Origin: Diphasiastrum complanatum | Lineage: Eukaryota > Streptophyta > Lycopodiopsida > Lycopodiales > Lycopodiaceae | Direction of reading: 5' to 3' | NCBI GenBank assembly: GCA_029204225.1 | Contig: CM055092.1 | Location: 18,841,222 to 18,905,221 of the forward strand | Length of the DNA stretch: 64,000 nucleotides | Position numbers and translations under genes: made by a program | The notes under the pieces: model-generated | What the model was told of the DNA's origin: nothing | Seen by the model: the letters and a program-made list of their open reading frames with translations, nothing else | The model's database searches: none | In this document: in pieces, positions 39,231 through 50,271 of the stretch | Layout of the letters: every line of letters begins with the position of its first letter | Position numbering within the stretch: the first letter of the stretch is position 1

Positions 39231-39640
39231 CTGAATAAAACTTATCATTATGTACATCGTCAATACCAGAGAGAAGATCATCAGCATCAAAATCAATTAT
39301 ATCCAAAAATTCATCAAGATCTTTGTTCAAAATGCAAAGAGTCTCAGCTTCAATGAAGTCAAAAATATCCGATATTGTCAAAAAGAAATTATTATCTATA
39401 TTATAAGTAGGCAAAGTGATCAAAGATTCATCAGAAGGAGAAAGGGTAGTGGGTGTTCTAGGGCCTATGAAAGTAGCCCTATTTCGAGTAGGATCAAAAT
39501 TAGAACATTCATCTAAATTAACACTCGTATCAATAAAAAAAGTATCTATATCTACAATCTTTGACTTTTCAGACTTTGTACCACTAGAAGAAACTGCTTC
39601 AGAAGTGGAGACCTCCGAATTGTCATAAATATTTAAGAAA
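39231..39640 (-). CDS. Acidic region of the same minus-strand gene
   Basis: Open frame encoding NSEVSTSEAVSSSGTKSEKS, IVDIDTFFIDTSVNLDECSN, ATFIGPRTPTTLSPSDES, ISDIFDFIEAETLCIL, then DLDEFLDIIDFDADDLLSG. Strongly acidic with Ser/Thr-rich parts, like a disordered or activation-type region. Its frame is offset by one from the exon at 39033-39230, so this copy may be broken. The upstream splice site is uncertain. Confidence 0.4.
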
Positions 39641-41044
39641 AAGAAAAAAAACAAAAGCAGACTGAAAATCAACAAATCTACATTTTTTATTATGAATTGG
39701 GCACTCATCTACAGACTTGAAATCATTATGTAACTTGGTAAACATTTTGTCAAGCTTAGCTTTATAGATATGCTTGTTGACTGCCACCAGGTCCTGATAA
39801 TGAATCATGTCCTTATTCTAAGATCTGAATAGAGGAGTACTAAGCAGAGACTTAAATCTGAGATATATCTCAGAAAATGCCACCACACCAGGGCCCTCAG
39901 TTATAGAAGGTAGAATAAAAAGAAAAGGAGAAAAAAAGAGATTTAAAATAGTCCAACCTATCAGTAATACCATATTCATTAAAAAAAAAAAACAATCTGG
40001 ATTCAAAATTAGACATTTTAAATAAAAATAACAGAACTAAAGTTTCAAATATCGCTCTCAGACGCAAACCGCAGGTCAAACAAGCATGTCAAGGCAACGT
40101 GCGTTTGAGAGAGATATTTGAAGTTGGAGTATCGGATCTGAACACAAGAACACGGAGCAGAAAAAAAAAAGAGACTGCAAGAGAAAAATGATCAGACTGG
40201 CAAGTTTACTATTACATATTTATGAATGACAAAAATCAAAGTATCAGAAATATTAATACTCACAGTTGTTTTTTTTGTGATCCTGATGGTTGAATCCTTG
40301 CACATTTATCTCTGAATGCATATATACATGTTGGACTAGAATTTTAGAAATAGATTTTCCTCCTGATGATGTTCTAAAATCCAAAATTTTGGCCTTCCAA
40401 TAAGATCGAAATGATAGTTTTGACCTTTTCCTTTTTCAAAATGCTCCTCTTGATGATGGATGCATCAAAACCCAAGAGTTTTTTGAATATTTTCTTGCAC
40501 CCATAATCCATTATCATCTGTCTCATTGAATACAAGCACAGAGTCGATTGAGGAGCACGGCTTCCTTGATGGCGCCATTTGTAATTTGCATGCAAAAATC
40601 TGAAACAATGAACTATGAATCTGAAAATTTGCGTAGACAAAAAGCCATGAATCTGAGAAAAAGTGTTGGTGAAAATTTGAAACACTAATCTATTTGGCAC
40701 CACAAATTAACTCTGGTTAACCTTGTTAACCATGGTTTGACAATGCATTTACATTAATGGTACCTCGATTTTCTCATCTCAACCATCTGTCATATTCATT
40801 TTCAATATTCTGGGTCTCTTCGGGCAATGATGAGCTGAAGGCAGGCCTCATCAACCAATAGCATTTCCACATGCTGCCCGATGAAACAACAATATATTTA
40901 AAAAGTTTTTATTTTATTTATATTTGGAAAATTCTACATTACGTAGAACCTCGAAGCTAAGGTTTCAATTGGTCCACATGGCAACGAAAATAAGAAAAAA
41001 TAAAAAAGCATCTTTTTCAAAGGCCCTCCTCGGGCTCTAAGTTT
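39641..41044. other. Upstream part of the minus-strand tract and flank
   Basis: AT-rich. A 38-codon minus-strand frame at 40465-40578 (MAPSRKPCSSIDSVLVFNET start) could be the first exon, at low confidence. An imperfect inverted repeat lies at 40042-40133. Beyond 40720 no coding is seen. The right end of a putative element should lie here but no terminal repeat was identified. Confidence 0.35.
40042..40133. repeat. Imperfect inverted repeat
   Basis: About 27-bp arms (TTTCAAATATCGCTCTCA and its partner GAGAGAGATATTTGAA) with roughly 21 matches, about 37 bp apart. Confidence 0.7.
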
Positions 41045-42260
41045 CTCTAATGAGAGATATATATAGGTGGGCTCGAAAGTTGCCACATGGCAAGCCACAC
41101 AGGCCTATCATAGGCTTGCATGGGAGGCCACACAGGCATTGCATAGGTCTGATGTCTGTCATCCAAGCATGCATGTCGCAGTCTACCACATAGGCTTGCC
41201 ATTAGCTTGTGTGGCAAGCCAACCAAGCTCTACCATATAGGCTTGAGTGGACCTAGAGAGAGAGAGGTGGGGCTTGCCAGTTGCCATGTGGCAAGCCACG
41301 TAGGCATGTCATGAGACAAACCACGCAGGGCAAGCCACATAGGCCTATCATAGGCTTGCATGGCAGGTCATATAGGCATGACATAGGCTTGATGTCTGCC
41401 ATGCAGGCATGTTGCAGTCCGTCGCATAGGCTTGACATAGGCTTGTGTGGCAAGCCAACTAAGCTATGCCACGTAGGTCTACCTTGTAGGCTTGAGTGGA
41501 ACTAGAGAGAGAGAGAGAGAGGGGGGGGGGGGGGGGGGGACTAGGCCTATGTTTTGAAGCCTTCCTAGCTCTTCACAATCGATTTTTCCCTCATAGAAAT
41601 GCATTTTTATTTCAGCCTTTCCCGTGGAAAGTTTGATAATATAGATCGGCTGTGAAGGGCTGGGAAGGCTTCAAAACGCAGGCCTGGTGGGCCTCTCTCT
41701 CTCTCTGTAGTTGCACCCAAGCTTGTATCAGCCTATGTCATGCCTATATGACCTGCCACACAAGCCTATGATAGGCCTACATGGCTTGCCACATGGAAAA
41801 TCCCAAGCCTGCATGGTTTGTCTCATGACATGCCTACATGTCTTGCCACGTGGCAATGTGTGGGCCCTAGCTCTCTCTCTCTCTCTCTAGGTCCACTCAA
41901 GCCTACATGGCAGATCCACACAAGCCTATGGCAAACCTATGTGGTAGCTTGCAACATGGTTGTGTGGTAGACATCAGACCTATGCCATGCCTATGTGGCC
42001 TGCCACGCAAGCCTATGACAGGCCTGTGTGGTAGCTTTCGAGCCCACCTATATCTCCCACATGGCAAACCTCAAACCTCATGCAGTCTTGGGGTTAGCCA
42101 TGTGGCAGACCTACGTGGCTTGCCACATGGCAGTGTGCAACAAGCTTAGCAGATAGCAGACCACGTAGGCAGGGTCTGGTTGGCTTGCTAGCCTATGATG
42201 GGCCTACGTGGCTTGCCACATGGCTAACTCCAAGCCTGCATGATTTGCCACGTGGAAGCC
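41045..42260. repeat. Satellite arranged as a large inverted repeat
   Basis: The left half (41045-41540) carries the satellite in the 29385-30665 orientation, with the marker GGCTTGAGTGGA and TAGAGAGAG; the right half (41690-42260) carries it inverted (CTCTCTCTCTAG, CCACTCAAGCCTACATGG). Corresponding segments near 41337-41400 and 41730-41795 match as reverse complements. Around the centre a second imperfect inverted repeat (41543-41585 with 41645-41690; TTTTGAAGCCTTCC and GGAAGGCTTCAAAA) flanks about 60 bp. Bounded at 42261 by the D1 LTR. Confidence 0.85.
41521..41539 (+). repeat. G19 homopolymer next to GA tract
   Basis: Nineteen G residues directly follow (GA)n at the inner end of the left satellite arm; capable of G-quadruplex-type structure and prone to assembly error. 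Confidence 0.9.
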
Positions 42261-42999
42261 TGTCGCGAATGGGTTTTGTTTCTGTATCGTGAACGTATTT
42301 GTTTCTTTGTATTTTCTTGTGCGGAAGCTCACAGAACCTAGACACGCAACTACAGATCACAGAACAGATTTTATTTTAGCAATCAAGATAGCAGAAGACA
42401 AGGAGATGCACGAGATAGAGCAACTATATTATCAGTTTAATTTTTAGAGCGAGATGGTCAGTGTCTCGCTCATTGGCGGCCTGACGCTCTGCTCTTTCTT
42501 TGTGTTCTGCTCGTTGGAAGACTTTCATGCACAACCATTTAGTTTCTATTCTTTTTTTTTTCTGCTCTTTTCACCCACATTCTCTGTGTCTCACTGTTTA
42601 TATTCTGATCCAAAAAAATAGTTTATATCTCCACTGTGTGGATTTTACAAGATAGCTAAACAGAGAATTACAAGAGTAGTTAACGCTAATCAACTAATTA
42701 GTTACTCTCCGTTATTGCTAGTCGTTTCAGTTGGGCATAAAGTTTAAGACTCCACGTCCGTTGAGTTGCCAGCTAGCAGCGCAAAAGATTTTCTTTCGTT
42801 TCTTTTCATTTCGTGTCTTTCTGGTCCTGGAGGCATGTTTGACTTTCACGAATCATTCGACCTTCGAGTTTCGCTTCGCTTTGTGTCTTAGGGTTTTTGA
42901 GGTACGTTGACTTTCACGAATTGTTCGCCATTCGACCTTCTCTTTGTGTCACTTCGTTTTGCATCGCGGCAAAGTTACAAGAGTTCACCATTTTTGACA
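42261..42999 (-). repeat. 3' LTR of family D element D1
   Basis: On the minus strand runs from TGTCAAAAATGG, just after purine tract AGAGGGAG, to CGCGACA, about 739 bp with TG/CA termini. Shares the CTCGCTCATTGGCGGCC block with 14047-14628. The low-coordinate edge abuts satellite DNA. Confidence 0.85.
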
Positions 43000-45450
43000 C
43001 TCCCTCTTGAATCTTGCAGCTTTGCACGTTTAATCCAATCGTCTTTCTTTGCTTTGCGAAGAGTGGCTTGTCGAGCGGCTTCGTGAGTAGATCTGCAATC
43101 ATGTTTTCAAATATTATGTATTGGACCACGAGCTCTTCTTTCGAGATCAAATCTCGAATGTGATGGTACTTCAGAGATATGTGTTTTGTCTTTGAATGGA
43201 AACTGGATCCTGGGACAGATAAATGGAACTTTGAGAGTCCATCGTCATCGTGCATGGTCCTTCTTGTGGTATCCTAATTGCCTCAAGCATCACCTGCAAC
43301 CACACTACCTCGTTTGCCACCTTTTAAATTGCGATGTATTCAGCTTCCAAGAAGATTGAGCTACCAAGGTTTGCTTTTTGCATATCCAACTAATTGCAGC
43401 TCTGCACGCTATTGTACATCCTCCAATTATGGACTTGCTGTCATCTTTGCAGCTCGCCCAACTTGCATCACTATAGTGGTGCAGCTCGAATTTGTTTCTT
43501 TCATTTTTTGCTCTGTAGGTTAATCCCATATTTTGGGTACCCTTCGTTTTGCCATTTGCCAATGTGCGATGCCAAGATGGGGAGAGGATTGGCTTAACGC
43601 GTAAACAGAGAAAGCTAGATCGGGTCTGGTACAAATTGTAAGGTACATCAGAATACCGATTAGATTTTGGTAGGGTATACCTGCCATCTTCTGTTCTTTC
43701 TCTTCTGTTTTTGGGCAATTCTGCTTCGTCAGCTTGGCACCAGCTATCATTGGTGTGACCTTTTCTTTGCAAAATTCCATCATGTGATATTGCTTGAGTA
43801 CCTTTCGGGTATATTCAGACTGACTCAAGTGCATTTTTCCCTTTGTTCGATCTCTCCTTATCTCTAGCCCGAGGCATTTCGTTGTTTCTCCTAGATCTGT
43901 GATTTCATAACTTTCAGAAATCTAACTCTACGTGTCCTTGATCAGCATCAAGGAATTTTCTATCATTAAGAAATCATCCAGAAAATAGTCAGTATCACAA
44001 AATCTTTTCCTACTTTTTTTATGTAGACATTATAGTCCGGTTGTGTAGGATTGAAGTCTAATGATTTCAGAAGACTATCGAACTTCTTGTACCAAGCTCG
44101 TGATGCTTGTTTTATACCATAAGTGCATCTTTGCAACCGACAGACATATTGTCGATTGTCGGGGTTTTCAAATCCTTCAGGCTACTTCATGAAGATTTCT
44201 TCCTCTAGATCTCCATGGAGAAAGGCCGTCTTCACATCAATCTGGTGAATCTGCAGATTGTGCTATGTGGCGTATGCAAGGAGTAGTCGTATGCTTATCA
44301 TCTTGACCATCGTTGAATATGTGTCAAAATCATCAATCCCATGTCTTTGTGTGTAGCCCTTCGCGACAAGCCTTGCCTTGTAACGGCCAATGGTGCCATC
44401 TAATTTCATTTTCTTCTTGTACACCCATTTGCAGTCGACGATCTTTCTGTTTTCTGGTAGTGGCTCTAGTGTCCATGCCTAGTTTCGCCTCATCAACTCG
44501 ATCTCTTCTGACATTGCCTGCTTCCAGAATTCTCCCTCTGGACTCTGGACAACTTCTTGATATTTTGTTGGCTCTTCAATAAAATTGCGGTATTCGAATT
44601 GGGTGTCTTCACTCCACTGAAGATTGTCAGCATAACGGTCTGGAGGTCTTTTTTGTCTTGTTGACCTTCTGGGTTCGTTTCGTCGATGTTCGAACATTTC
44701 TTGTTCGTGGAGTTGATCTTCTGCTTCCTGCTGCTCTGGAGTCTATGGCTCAACATTTTGATTTGATGTATGTCCTCGATCTCCCTCTTGAATTGGCAAC
44801 AGTGTGAAGATCTCATGGCCTCTTTCATCTTTTAGTCTAGGGAATGTAGACTCATCGAACTTCACATCTCGACTCGAAACAACCTTTTTCGTGGTTGGGT
44901 TGTTGAGCTTGTACACTTGTGATCCGTTCGAGTACTCGACCATGATCGTTTGCTCTGATTTATCATCCAGCTTGCTTCTCTTTTCTTTTGGAATGTGTTT
45001 GTATGCTGCACGTCCAAACACACGTACCTATGATAGATCAGGCTTTCTACTTGTCCACATTTCGTACGGTGTCTTATTTTCCAACGTTGTCATTGTTGAT
45101 CTGTTCTACAAGTGTACAGTTGCAGCTATTGCCTCAGCCCAGAATTGACTTGGCAATTGAGCCTGTGCCATCGTGCATCTGGCTCCTTCGACTAGCGTCA
45201 TGTTTTTTCTTTCCGCGACACCATTATATTCTGGTGTGTATGCAGGAGCGAACTGATGTGCGATCCCTTGTTCTTGGCAGAATTTTAAAAATTCTTTGCT
45301 TTTGTACTCACCTCCATTGTTAGATCTGATGATTTGAATCTTCTTTAAGGTGTGTCTCTCTGCAAATGCCACAAACTTCTTGAAGGAATCAAACATTTCA
45401 GATTTCTTCTTTAGGTAGTAGATTGTAGTCATCCGACTGTAGTCAATCAC
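43000..45450 (-). pseudogene. D1 copia pol: integrase, RT, RNase H (broken)
   Basis: Minus-strand reading from 45450: integrase DYSRMTTIYYLKKKSEMFDS, RSNNGGEYKSKEF, NGVAERKNMTLVEGAR, then AYKHIPKEKRSKLDDKSEQT; linker RNEPRRSTRQKRPPDRYADN and WKQAMSEEIELMRRN; RT with a frameshift in the YVDD region (near 43980); then HLSQSEYTRKVLKQYHMM, TICTRPDLAFSVYALSQ, YSDASWASCKDDSKS, TKHISLKYHHIRDLI and IADLLTKPLDKPLFAKQR next to the LTR. The first integrase Asp, protease and gag are missing; the copy begins abruptly at 45450. It aligns throughout with D2 at an offset of about 2.84 kb. Confidence 0.86.
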
Positions 45451-45930
45451 CCGTGGAAGCTGTGACCTCGTGCAGGCTCAGGAGTAGGATCCTCATCAAT
45501 GCTATCAACATCATTAGATGGATCACTCTCATTCTCTGAGCAATCCTCGCTGTCGGCTTCATCTTCCGATGAAGTCGACAGCGAGGATTGTTCAGAGAAT
45601 GAGAAGGATCCTCGCTGTCGGCTTCATCTTCTAGTGGCTCCTCGTCCTCGTGGGCTCAAGAACTGGAGGCCTCTCCCCTATCTTGCGACGTGCAGCAGCC
45701 CGAGTGGTAGGTCTTGCACACATAGATTGGCAAGGGGTTACAATTCACAATCTCAAGTTTCAATTCTAATTTCTAAAGCTAGAACTTACTACTTAGAACA
45801 TGGGATGGAGCTCAAAGTTCAAACTTCCAAGTGGCAAGGACCAACTTTCAAGGGTCCAAGCCTCAAGGCTCAAGGGCTAATTCGAATTTCAAAGCTTGAA
45901 ATTGAAACTTGAAATTCACCTGCAAACTGC
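45451..45930. other. Spacer between the two D pol copies
   Basis: 480 bp unrelated to family D pol. Contains a 36-bp inverted repeat, a direct repeat of its core, and from 45730 short repetitive words (CAAGTTTCAATT, TTCAAACTTCCAAG). On the minus strand RPTTRAAARRKIGERPP can be read near 45700, but it has no family assignment. Confidence 0.5.
45528..45603. repeat. 36-bp inverted repeat, 4-nt spacer
   Basis: Arms 45528-45563 and 45568-45603 pair with two mismatches around TTCC. The word TCCTCGCTGTCGGCTTCATC recurs in direct orientation at 45609. Confidence 0.95.
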
Positions 45931-47575
45931 ATGGCATCATCATGGAGTAGTAAACTTTATGTACTAGACCTGGAGCTCTCCTTTCGAGATCAAATCTCGA
46001 ATGTGATGGTACTTCAGAGGTATGTGTTTTGTCCTTCAATGGAAGATTGGATTCTGGGACAGATAAATGGAACTCTGAGAGTCCATCCTCATCGTGCATG
46101 GTCCTCCTTGTAGTATCCCAATTGTCTCCAACATCATCTGCAACCACACTACCTCGTTTGTCACTTTTAAGTTGCGCAAGAAAATTGAGCTACCAAGGTT
46201 TGCTTTTGCATATCCAACTGATTGTAGCTCTGCATACTATTGTACATCCTCCACTTACGGACTTGCTATCATCTTTGCAGCTCGCCCAGTTTGCATCACT
46301 ATAGTGGTGCAGCTCAAATCTTTTTCTTTCATTTTCTGCTCTGTAGGTTAATCCCATATTTTGGGTACCCTTCATATACTGTAGGATTCGTTTTGCCATT
46401 TGCCAGTGTGCGATGCCAGGATGGAAAGAGGATTGGCTTAAGGCATAAACAGAGAAAGCTAGATCGGGTCTAGTACAAATTGTAAGGTATATGAGGCTAC
46501 CGATTAGGTTTTAGTAGGGTATACCTGCCATCTTCTGTTCTTCCTCTTCTGTTTTTGGCAATCCTGCTTCGTCAGCTTGGCACCAGCTATCATTGATATG
46601 GCCTTTTCTTTGCAGTTCATCATGTGATACTGCTTGAGCACCTTTTTGGCATATTCAGATTGACTCAAGTGCATTTCACCCTTTGTTCGATCTCTTCTAA
46701 TCTCCAGTTCGAGGCATTTCGTTGCTTCTCCTAGACCTGTGATTTCATAACTTTCAGAAATCTGACTCTTTGTGTCCTTGATCAGCATCAAGGAATTTTC
46801 TATCATCAGGGAATCATCCATGAAAATAGTCAGTATCACAAAATCTTTTCCTACTCTTTTATGTAGACATTATAGTCCAGTTGTGTAGAGTTGAGGACTA
46901 GAGACTTCAGAAGACTATCGAACTTCTTCTACCAAGCTCGTGATGCTTGTTTTATACCATAAATGCATCTCTGCAACCGACAAACATATTGTCGATTGTC
47001 GGGGTCTTCAAATCCTTCAGGCTGCTTCATGAAGATTTCTTCCTCTAGATCTCCATGGAGAAAGGCCGTCTTCACATCAATCTGGTGAATCTCCAAATTG
47101 TGCCATGTGGCATATGCAAGGAGTAGTCGTATGCTTGTCATCTTGACCATTGTTGAATATGTGTCGAAATAATCAATCCCATGTCTTTGTGTGTCGCGAC
47201 AGGCCTTGCTCTGTAACGGCCAACGGTGCCATCTAATTTCATTTTCTTCTTGTACACCCATTTGCAGTCGACGATCTTTCTATTTTCTGGTAGTGGCTCT
47301 AGTGTCCATGCCTAGTTTCGCCTCATCAACTTGATCTCTTCTGACATTGCCTGCTTCCAGAATTCTCCCTCTGGACTCTGGACAGCTTCTTGATATGTTG
47401 TTGGCTCTTCAGTAAAATTGCGGTACTCGAATTGGGTGTCTTCACTCCACTGAAGATTGTCAACATAACAGTCTGAAGGTCTTCTTTGTCTTGTTGACCT
47501 TCTGGGTTCGTTTCGTTGATGTTCGAACATTTCTTGTTCGTGGGATTGATCTTCTGCTTCCTGCTGCTCTGGAGT
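45931..47575 (-). pseudogene. D2 copia RT and RNase H (broken)
   Basis: Minus-strand reading: linker RNEPRRSTRQRRPSDCYVDN and WKQAMSEEIKLMRRN (47530-47312), RT blocks [40 protein letters not shown] and RLQRCIYGIKQASRAW (47261-46929), FMDD in place of YVDD (near 46815), then SEYAKKVLKQYHMM, QYMKGTQNMGLTYRAENERK, YSDANWASCKDDSKSVSGGC. RNase H fades after DLERRAPGLV near 45950; the terminal LTKPLDKP and the 3' LTR are absent. Several frameshifts separate the blocks. Confidence 0.86.
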
Positions 47576-48360
47576 CTATGGCTCAACATTTTGATTTGAT
47601 GTATGTCCTCGATCTCCCTCTTGAATTGGCAATAGTGTGAAGATCTCATGGCCTCTTTCATCTTTTAGTCTAGGGAATGTGGACTCATCGAACTTCACAT
47701 CTCGACTCGAAACAAGCTTTTCTGTGGTTGGGTTGTAGAGCCTGTACACTTGTGATCCATTCGAGTACCCGACCATGATCGTTTGCTCTGATTGATCATC
47801 TATCTTGCTTCTCTTTTCTTTTGGAATGTGCTTGTATGTTGCACATCCAAACACACGTATGTATGATAGATCAAGCTTTCTACCTATCCACATTTCGTAT
47901 GGTGTCTTATTTTCCAGCGCTATCGTTGTTGATCTGTTCTGCAAGTGTACAGTTGCAGCTATTGCCTCAGCCCATAATTGACTTGGCAATTGAGCCTGTG
48001 CCATCATGCATCTAGCTCCTTCGACTAGGGTCCTGTTTCTTCTTTCCGCGACAACATTATATTCTAGTGTGTACACAGGAGTGAACTGATGTTCGATCCC
48101 TTGTTCTTGGCAGAATTTTGAAAATTCTTTGCTCTTGTATGCACCTCCATTGTCAGATCTGATTATCTGAATCTTTTTTGATGTGTGTCGCTCTGTAAAT
48201 GCCACAAACTTCTTGAAGGAATCAAACATTTCAGATTTCTTCTTTAGGTAGTAGATCATAGTCATCCGGCTGTAGTAATCTATGAACGTCAAGAAATACC
48301 TCGATCTTGAGAGCGAATCCATTTTCATCGGTCCATAAACATCTAAGTGGATGAGCTCAA
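47576..48360 (-). pseudogene. D2 copia integrase core
   Basis: Open for 250 codons from 48328, extending in frame upstream to ELIHLDVYGPMK. Catalytic residues: Asp in HLDVYG, Asp in RSDNGGAY (GGEY altered to GGAY), Glu in VVAERRNRTLV. The tail has IRVFGCATYKHIPKEKRSKI, TIMVGYSNGSQVYRLY and SSRDVKFDESTFPRL, ending at TAG at 47578. The longest unbroken integrase in the window. Confidence 0.88.
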
Positions 48361-48406
48361 GAACTTCTTTGGCTCTTCTTTCCTCATGTGTGAATGGATT
48401 CCAATG

Positions 48407-48790
48407 CTATTTGCCTTTCTGACAAGTTTCGCAGGACTCGGTATCGGATCTTGATATCTTTAGACCTGTGACCATGTCTTTCTTATACATGTCATACAGG
48501 CTCCTCATATTCAGATGATATATTCTCTTGTGCCAGAGCCGATCTTCATTCTCTGATGCATTTAATATGCTATCAGAGTTGCTGACTATATTGGCTTGGT
48601 AGAGATTTCCTTCTCTGCATCCAACCGTCAATAATTTATTTGTAGTTTTTTCGATCATGTGGCATGAATGGCCATCGAACAGAACTTGAATTCCAAGATC
48701 TACAATCTTGGAGAGTGATAGCAGATCTTTTCTCAGTGAAGGCACATAGAGGGCTCATGGCAACTCTGCTTGACCTGACAGTGTTCGCAG
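48407..48790 (-). pseudogene. D2 post-protease and HHCC segment
   Basis: Reads LRTLSGQAELP, stop, then VPSLRKDLLSLSKIVDLGIQ, NKLLTVGCREGNLYQAN and the HHCC domain (RLWHKRIYHLNMRSLYDMYK; CETCQKGK). Gag joins it directly at about 48800, so both zinc knuckles and the protease DSGA are deleted. The Gly of the usual RLGH is replaced (RIYH). Confidence 0.85.
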
Positions 48791-49186
48791 CTAAGGACTC
48801 CTGATGTCTTTGACATCGTGCTGGTCTAACTGGTTGTCATCCCATCGTACGGATTGTAGCTGATTGTGAAGATGCATCACTAAAGTTGCAGTCCTCATTT
48901 CATACTTTTGTTTTAATCTTTTCCATGCTGCATGGCTGCTTTCGCAGTCTTCAATCTGCATGAGTAGATCTTTGTTAATGGACGAAACGATGATCACCAT
49001 TGCACTCTCATCCTTTTTTATCCATTCAGTTGTCCTCGGGTCACCCTCTGGAGGCTGCACCTCTGAGAGTTTGGCCACTGACCAGATGCCTTCACCCTTC
49101 AGAAGTGTTTTGATTTTGAATTTCCATATCTTGTAGTTTGTGCCATCAAGACTGATTGCTACTCTTGTCTGGATCGTTGTAGCCAT
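48791..49186 (-). CDS. D2 Gag N-terminal part
   Basis: From ATG at 49186 (MATTIQTRVAISLDGTNYKI) through WKFKIKTLLKGEGIWSVAKL, DPRTTEWIKKDESAMVIIVS, QIEDCESSHAAWKRLKQKYE to MHLHNQLQSVRWDDNQLDQH, then abruptly the post-protease segment. Typical copia Gag (UBN2-like) N-terminus. The same frame is open upstream to 49270 but the MATT start fits the family better. (GA)n arrays lie directly upstream where the leader should be, and no 5' LTR was found. Confidence 0.82.
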   Translation of the reverse strand: MATTIQTRVAISLDGTNYKIWKFKIKTLLKGEGIWSVAKLSEVQPPEGDPRTTEWIKKDESAMVIIVSSINKDLLMQIEDCESSHAAWKRLKQKYEMRTATLVMHLHNQLQSVRWDDNQLDQHDVKDIRSP

Positions 49187-49292
49187 ATTGTATTGTCTAG
49201 AAAATTGTTGTGTTGTCAGTGTAGCATAGGGATTCGTCGCTGGGAGCAGCAACCTCGCCTTCACCTGCATAGCAAGAAGAGAGAGGGAGAGC

Positions 49293-49318
49293 AGAGAGAG
49301 AGAGAGAGAGAAGAGAGT

Positions 49319-49397
<79 letters not shown>
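49293..49397 (+). repeat. (GA)n microsatellite
   Basis: GA array with one interruption (AAGAGAGTCG, 49311-49320); pure from 49321. Upstream of D2 gag, in its putative leader. Confidence 0.95.
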
Positions 49398-49400
<3 letters not shown>

Positions 49401-49462
49401 CCTAGGTTGAGAAAGGCTTCGGGGGCTCGAGCGCCTACCCAAGGCTATTCTATCCCAACGTA

Positions 49463-49484
49463 GGGAGAGAGGGAGAAGAGAGAG

Positions 49485-49575
<91 letters not shown>

Positions 49576-49592
49576 AAGAGAGAGAGAGAGAG
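49463..49592 (+). repeat. (GA)n microsatellite
   Basis: GA-rich tract, pure from 49491 to 49572, separated from the preceding array by about 65 bp of GC-richer DNA. Confidence 0.95.
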
Positions 49593-50271
49593 ATGGAGAT
49601 GGAGAAACCAAGAGAGTTTTATTAGAATGAGAATGGAAGATGATGCAATACAAAGGAAATGACTCCCTCTTATAGATTTTAGAGGTGAGCCTCCTTTACT
49701 CTCATTGGCCACTTCATTGGGACAAGGATTCTAATCCAAGCCTTTCAAATAAACACAACTTAAATCCATTGGTGCTAAGAAAGCACAAGGGCACTCACAT
49801 GATTCATGTGAGTTTTAAGTTGGGCCCTTTTAGCTTTTTTATTTGCAACTTGACTTAGGGCCTCTAATGTCATTTTAGAGTTTTAAGCCCCTAGTCTCTT
49901 ATTCTTAGAAATTACAACTTGCTACTTGTGCTCATTGGTGGCTGGGCTTATACACACAGGATGCCAGTGCCTTGCACTTATTATTCTATTGTACTGTGGT
50001 GGGGCCCACTAGGCAAGGCTTGGCCAACAATATTTTAAGTGGTGGGACCCACTTATTTATTTATATACATGAAATACCCACAACAGGGTCCACGGCCCAA
50101 AGTAGTGCCGGTCCCTCGGCACTAGGCTGCAACTATCGTGAAGGGGCGCTGTTGTCAGTTCATTTATTGCTGGGACATGGGTGCTTCAGGAAAGGGTGGA
50201 TAGAATTCGCTTACATAAAACCTGAGGCTTTATTGATTGTTGATCAGCAACGACCTAGACTTGCCAGATTT
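49593..50271. other. Unassigned DNA between D2 leader and Gag-like gene
   Basis: No coding frame recognised; a 131-codon plus-strand frame at 49972-50367 overlaps the better-supported minus gene. A GTGGTGGGGCCCACTA and GTGGTGGGACCCACTT pair occurs near 49996 and 50039. Confidence 0.45.

Noticed and set aside
43278-46473. Plus-strand frames of 60-110 codons across the family D region
   Set aside because: All are antisense shadows of minus-strand integrase, RT and RNase H remnants.
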